Made by a program: the position numbers and the translations under genes
Shown here: positions 60,603 to 64,000 of the stretch, piece after piece
Position numbering within the stretch: the first letter of the stretch is position 1
Layout of the letters: each line of letters opens with the position of its first letter
Notes under the pieces: model-generated
Seen by the model: only the letters and a program-made list of their open reading frames with translations
The model's database searches: none
Told to the model about the DNA's origin: nothing
NCBI RefSeq assembly: GCF_013128195.2
Contig: NZ_CP053452.2
Location: 8,742,001-8,806,000 of the forward strand
DNA: 64,000 nucleotides
Source: Frigoriglobus tundricola
GTDB taxonomy: Bacteria; Planctomycetota; Planctomycetia; Gemmatales; Gemmataceae
Direction of reading: 5' to 3'

Positions 60603-62384
60603 TCACCAGCGGCCGGATGCGGTCGGCAGTTTCGAAAAGTCCTTGTAGCCGATTCCGACCCAGATCCACCAGACCGCGACCGGCACGCCGTCCTCGCAAT
60701 GGGTCACCACGATCGGCGGTTCCATGCGCTCGAAGACGTCGGCGTCGGCGGGGGGCCATCCCCCCACGACCACGAACGTGCGCCCGCGGAACGCTTGCGC
60801 GTCCGCGACCGGGTTCGGCCGCCAGATGTCGTACTGGCTGTGCCGATCGCCCAGCGCCGACCCGAGCGAATACGTCTCGGGGTGGCCCTTGCAATACGCA
60901 CCCAGCACGCCGGGAATGTTCCACCCGCTGCCCGCGACGATCGGCTCTTCACCCGTTTCGGCACGCACCCGGTCGCGCACGATGTCCACTTGCTCACCCA
61001 GGAAGCGCCAGCCCCGGAGGCGGGCTGTCGGGTCGAACTTGCGAATCGGCGCCCGGTCCTGTTCCGAAACCGGGCCGGCGACCGCGGCGAGCGCCGGGCG
61101 GATCAGAGCCGGGTAATGCACCACGATCGAAATCGTCGCACCGATCACGACGCCGACACCCACAAACCGCGCGACAATTGTGCGGTACGGGCCGCTCAGT
61201 TGATCGCGCGCCCAGGCGACGGCCAGCACGAAGCCTGTGACGTAAGCGGCCGCCGGCCAGTTCAACTGCCCGGACGCCTTGAAACTGGCCGCCGCAAACA
61301 GCCCCCACACCGGCACCGACGCCCACCACAAGAACGCGCGGGCCGGGTCCGGCGTGCGCCAATGGCTCCAAACGGCCGCGGCCCACATCGCGAACCAGAC
61401 ACCGATGAGGAACGCGACCTGACCGCCGGCGAAAATGAACGGCCCGAACCACCGGATGCCGCTCCCCTCACTTCCCGTGGCCTGCGTGCCGACGTGCTTG
61501 AACGACACCCAATCGTTCGCGTAATTCCAAGCGACGATCGGAATCAGCCCGACCACCGAGCCGAGCACGAACACCCAGAACCCCGGCTTCCTGAGTGCCT
61601 CTCGTCGGTTGAACAGGAGGTTACCGAACACGCACACCGGCAGCATCACCATCGGGTACTTCGCCAGCACACCGAGCGCGGAACAGATACCCGCAAGCCC
61701 CCACCAGCCCAGACCCACCCCCCGGCCCCCTCCCTTCAGGGAGGGGGTGACGGCGCGGGAAGCGTCCTCCGACCCCTTAGAGGCGTCGGAACTCCGGAGG
61801 TCCGACTCCCCTCCCTTCAGGGAGGGGGTGGGGGTGGGTTCTTCGCTCTGCAACCCCTTCCAAACGCCGACGGCGGCCCAGCACCAGCACGCCAGGAACG
61901 GCGGGTCGATCGTCATCAGGACCGCGCCGGCGACGACAATCGGGAAGCTCAGTGCGATGAGTACGACGGCCAGCGCGGCCCGGTGGCTCTTGAGCGTCGC
62001 GGCGGTGAGCACGTACCACCCCGCGAGCAGCACCCCGTGACACGCAACCGCCGGAACGCGCACCGCGAGCATCGGCGAGCCGACCAGTGACTCGCTCAAC
62101 GGGCCGAACAGCTCGCACGACGCCCGGATCAGCCACGCGACGAGCGGCCCCTTGCTGTAGTAGCTCCACGCCAGGTGGCGCGACCACTGCCAGTAATGGG
62201 CCTCGTCCGGCGACAGGTCGAGCGGGCAATCGAACGCGAGGTACGCGAGGTGAAACGCGACCGACGCAAAAATCGAACCGAACGCCAACCGTTTGCAGGC
62301 CCGATCGGTGAGGACACGCGCGGCCGGGAGGCGACTGATACTGGCGGGCAAACGTGAGGCGACCGGGTTCAGGTTAGGGACCAT
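60603..62384 (-). CDS. GT39/ArnT-like membrane glycosyltransferase
   Basis: 593 residues from ATG 62384. Multi-pass membrane enzyme of the PMT/ArnT (DUF2029/GT39-like) group: a first helix near 33-50, then the periplasmic loop CPLDLSPDEAHYWQWSRHLA with conserved DE, followed by YYSKGPLVAWLIR, about ten more helices and a soluble C-terminal domain. These use lipid-phosphate sugars to modify lipids or proteins. Residues ~180-226 are a low-complexity insertion (SEEPTPTPSLKGGE... TPSLKGGGRG) encoded by a palindromic repeat, lying in a loop between helices, so the frame stays open. Confidence 0.88.
   Translation of the reverse strand: MVPNLNPVASRLPASISRLPAARVLTDRACKRLAFGSIFASVAFHLAYLAFDCPLDLSPDEAHYWQWSRHLAWSYYSKGPLVAWLIRASCELFGPLSESLVGSPMLAVRVPAVACHGVLLAGWYVLTAATLKSHRAALAVVLIALSFPIVVAGAVLMTIDPPFLACWCWAAVGVWKGLQSEEPTPTPSLKGGESDLRSSDASKGSEDASRAVTPSLKGGGRGVGLGWWGLAGICSALGVLAKYPMVMLPVCVFGNLLFNRREALRKPGFWVFVLGSVVGLIPIVAWNYANDWVSFKHVGTQATGSEGSGIRWFGPFIFAGGQVAFLIGVWFAMWAAAVWSHWRTPDPARAFLWWASVPVWGLFAAASFKASGQLNWPAAAYVTGFVLAVAWARDQLSGPYRTIVARFVGVGVVIGATISIVVHYPALIRPALAAVAGPVSEQDRAPIRKFDPTARLRGWRFLGEQVDIVRDRVRAETGEEPIVAGSGWNIPGVLGAYCKGHPETYSLGSALGDRHSQYDIWRPNPVADAQAFRGRTFVVVGGWPPADADVFERMEPPIVVTHCEDGVPVAVWWIWVGIGYKDFSKLPTASGRW
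61713..61839. repeat. Palindromic repeat inserted in-frame in a coding sequence
   Basis: An identical 23-base word occurs at 61727-61749 and 61808-61830 (CCCCTCCC, loop TTCA, GGGAGGGGG). Each copy forms a hairpin, separated by about 58 bases. It lies within the GT39-like gene and adds about 45 residues including the repeated TPSLKGG. The element type resembles the repeat at 8364-8462. Confidence 0.8.
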
Positions 62385-62592
62385 CGGCACGGCTCCGAAC
62401 GTAGCGGCGCAACTTGGAGGAACGTCGATAAACCGTACCCGTCGAACCGTCAACCCGAATCGCGCCGCCCTCCGAGATTCCCACGGCCGGCGAAACCCCT
62501 TATCATTCACCTTGAACGACCGGAAGAACCCGAACCGCGCCGGCGCCCGGACGCTCCCGATAGCCGCCACCTTCCAAAGGAAGCCGAACGAC

Positions 62593-63633
62593 ATGCCGCC
62601 CGCCACCAAGGCCGCGCCCGCAACCAACCCGGAAGACCTTTCGCTCGCCGACCTCCAGGCCGAAGCGGAAACGATCCGCAAGCGCATCAACCGGTTCCGC
62701 GAGTCGCTCGGCCGGTTTTTCGTCAACAAGCAGGAAATCATCGACCTCATGTGCGTCGCCGGCATCGCCCAGGAACCGCTGCTCCTGATCGGCCCGCCCG
62801 GCACCGCGAAGTCGGACATCGTGGTGAAGTTCAAGGACGCGCTCGGGATCTCGCAGGAGGACTACTTCGAGTACATGCTCACCCGGTTCACCGAACCGAG
62901 CGAGATCATCGGGGCCATCGACATCAAGGAGCTGCGCGACGGCCGGTACATCCGCCGCAAAGAGGGCAAGCTGCCGACCGCGAAGCTCGTCTTCCTGGAC
63001 GAGATCTTCAAGTCGAACTCGGCCATCCTGAACATCCTGCTGACCATCATCAACGAGAAGAAGTTTTACCAGGAGGGCAAGCCCGAGCCCGTACCCCTGC
63101 GGATCATGTTCGCGGCCACCAACGAGATCCCCGAACAGGGCGAACTGGCGGCGCTCAAGGACCGGTTCGTGCTAAAGGTGCAGAGCCGCAGCGTGCAGGA
63201 CGAGTTCTTCACGGAGCTGATCGACGCCGGCCTCCAGGGCGAGGCGAACAAGGGCCTGAACCAGAAGCCGTGGGTGGAGGGCCACGCCACCCTCGAGGAC
63301 TTCCTCAAGGCGAACCGGTACCTGACCTACCTGTTCGCGCGCAAGACGGGCGACGGCCGCGGGGAGGAGGAGAACGACCGGAGCCGGTTCTTCCCGGCCG
63401 ACGTGTTCAAGTCCTACGAGCGGCTGGTGAAGACGCTGGTGCGCGAGGACAAGATCTTCATCAGCGACCGCAAGCTCGTCAAGCTGTACAAGCTGTTCCG
63501 GGTGCGGTCGTGGCTGTTCAGCGGCGGCGCGGTTACCAAGGACGACCTGCGCCTGCTGGCGTACCTGGGCGAAACGCTCCAGGAAATCGAACACCTCCGC
63601 AGCAAGGTTCCGGAGTACCTCGGCGACTCGTGA
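62593..63633 (+). CDS. MoxR-family AAA ATPase
   Basis: 346 residues from ATG 62593 with ribosome binding site AAAGGAAG. Walker A GPPGTAKS (67-74), Walker B LVFLDE with D136, sensor FAATNEIPEQGEL, and an arginine region KDRFVLKVQSRS. The protein resembles RavA-type MoxR chaperones, which act with von Willebrand-factor (VWA) proteins to insert metals or remodel partners. No VWA gene is in view, but the next gene is cut by the window edge. Divergent from the GT39-like gene. Confidence 0.9.
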   Translation: MPPATKAAPATNPEDLSLADLQAEAETIRKRINRFRESLGRFFVNKQEIIDLMCVAGIAQEPLLLIGPPGTAKSDIVVKFKDALGISQEDYFEYMLTRFTEPSEIIGAIDIKELRDGRYIRRKEGKLPTAKLVFLDEIFKSNSAILNILLTIINEKKFYQEGKPEPVPLRIMFAATNEIPEQGELAALKDRFVLKVQSRSVQDEFFTELIDAGLQGEANKGLNQKPWVEGHATLEDFLKANRYLTYLFARKTGDGRGEEENDRSRFFPADVFKSYERLVKTLVREDKIFISDRKLVKLYKLFRVRSWLFSGGAVTKDDLRLLAYLGETLQEIEHLRSKVPEYLGDS

Positions 63634-63703
63634 TTCCCTGAAAGCGCGGCGGGGCGGTGACGTCTTGTTTTGCGACTCACTGCCACCATTGGAGCGAATT
63701 CCC

Positions 63704-64000
63704 ATGGCCCGGATGCTCGCCACCGTCGTGACCGTTCTGGCCCTGGCGCACGCCCCGGGCCGCTCCGCGGACGACGTGCCCCGAGCGAAGTCGCCGACGG
63801 ACCCGATGCAGGGCCCGTGGTTGTTCGACGAGGCCGTGCTCAAGAAGCGGAGCGAGCTCGGCCGCGTGCGCGAGTCGGTCGTTTCGATCACAGGCGACAC
63901 GTTCACGCTGTCCAGACTCATGGGCACCAAGGCCGACCTGAAGGGCACGCTCGCCTTCGATGCCGAGAAGCCGGGCGCGGTCGATCTCACACTCGCAGAA
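63704..64000 (+). CDS. TIGR03067-domain secreted protein (C-terminus outside window)
   Basis: The frame runs from ATG 63704, 9 bases after GGAG, to the window edge (99 codons). A signal peptide covers residues 1-22 (MLATVVTVLALAHAPGRSAD). Then MQGPWLFDEAV and TFTLSRLMGTKADLKGTLAF followed by DAEKPGAVDLTL match the TIGR03067 pattern of planctomycete secreted proteins, which end this motif with KGT...D....P..IDLT. Function unknown. Confidence 0.8.
   Translation, partial: MARMLATVVTVLALAHAPGRSADDVPRAKSPTDPMQGPWLFDEAVLKKRSELGRVRESVVSITGDTFTLSRLMGTKADLKGTLAFDAEKPGAVDLTLAE

Noticed and set aside
60600-62090. Plus-strand 496-codon frame opposite the GT39-like gene
   Set aside because: Shadow frame, very rich in Arg, Pro and His, with no recognisable domain.

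Overview
The window looks like a chromosome segment from a high-GC planctomycete of the family Gemmataceae (Gemmata-like). The evidence is the set of lineage-typical families: DUF1501 and DUF1552 Tat-exported proteins, a DUF1587/1592-type cytochrome-containing protein, a CotH/PVC-dehydrogenase/cytochrome fusion, a DUF1559 pseudopilin-like protein, two TIGR02996 proteins, a TIGR03067 protein, an ECF sigma factor paired with a Ser/Thr kinase, and DUF1080 and Gfo/Idh/MocA oxidoreductase genes. Family calls rest on reading the translated sequence, not on database searches.

Layout. 1-5 kb: a Tat-exported protein (cut by the window edge), a receiver/HATPase regulator, a PLP-dependent cysteine/cystathionine synthase and a DUF1501 protein. 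5-7.6 kb: a large divergent reverse transcriptase. 8.5-13.4 kb: DUF6428, a membrane Ser/Thr kinase followed by an FHA protein, and an SDR enzyme. 14.26-14.58 kb: four tandem tRNA-like units with shared departures from the tRNA consensus and a plausible promoter, squeezed between a TIGR02996 gene and a HEAT-repeat gene. 15.4-23.9 kb: a surface-glycan/lipid cluster (GT2, a GT2-GT4 fusion, an FkbH-ACP-thioesterase fusion, another GT2). 24-28.2 kb: a DUF1552 plus DUF1592 pair. 28.5-33.5 kb: a decayed IS701-type transposase, an ECF sigma factor, and a Ser/Thr kinase gene split by a complete IS630-family element; removing the element and one TA copy restores the reading frame. 33.5-41.3 kb: a 55-bp perfect inverted repeat, the CotH/dehydrogenase fusion, a CE15-like esterase, a DUF4062 protein and a Fae-like protein without the usual catalytic His. 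41.5-48.4 kb: DUF971 and Mrp genes, a HEAT/aldo-keto reductase fusion and, divergently, a retron-type reverse transcriptase translationally coupled to an FGE/SUMF1-fold protein. 48.7-53.1 kb: an operon of DUF1559, a lipoprotein and a hybrid histidine kinase. 53.5-64 kb: DUF1080, Gfo/Idh/MocA, a degenerate SRAP protein, an ABM monooxygenase, TIGR02996, a YeiH transporter with a small membrane protein, a GT39-like glycosyltransferase carrying an in-frame palindromic insertion, a MoxR ATPase and the start of a TIGR03067 protein.

The strongest candidates for something undescribed are the retron-type RT/FGE operon, the divergent large RT, and the tRNA-like array. Several enzymes have kept their fold but lost canonical catalytic residues (SRAP, Fae-like, Mrp). 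The region is rich in palindromic repeats, mostly at gene ends but in one case inside a coding sequence.
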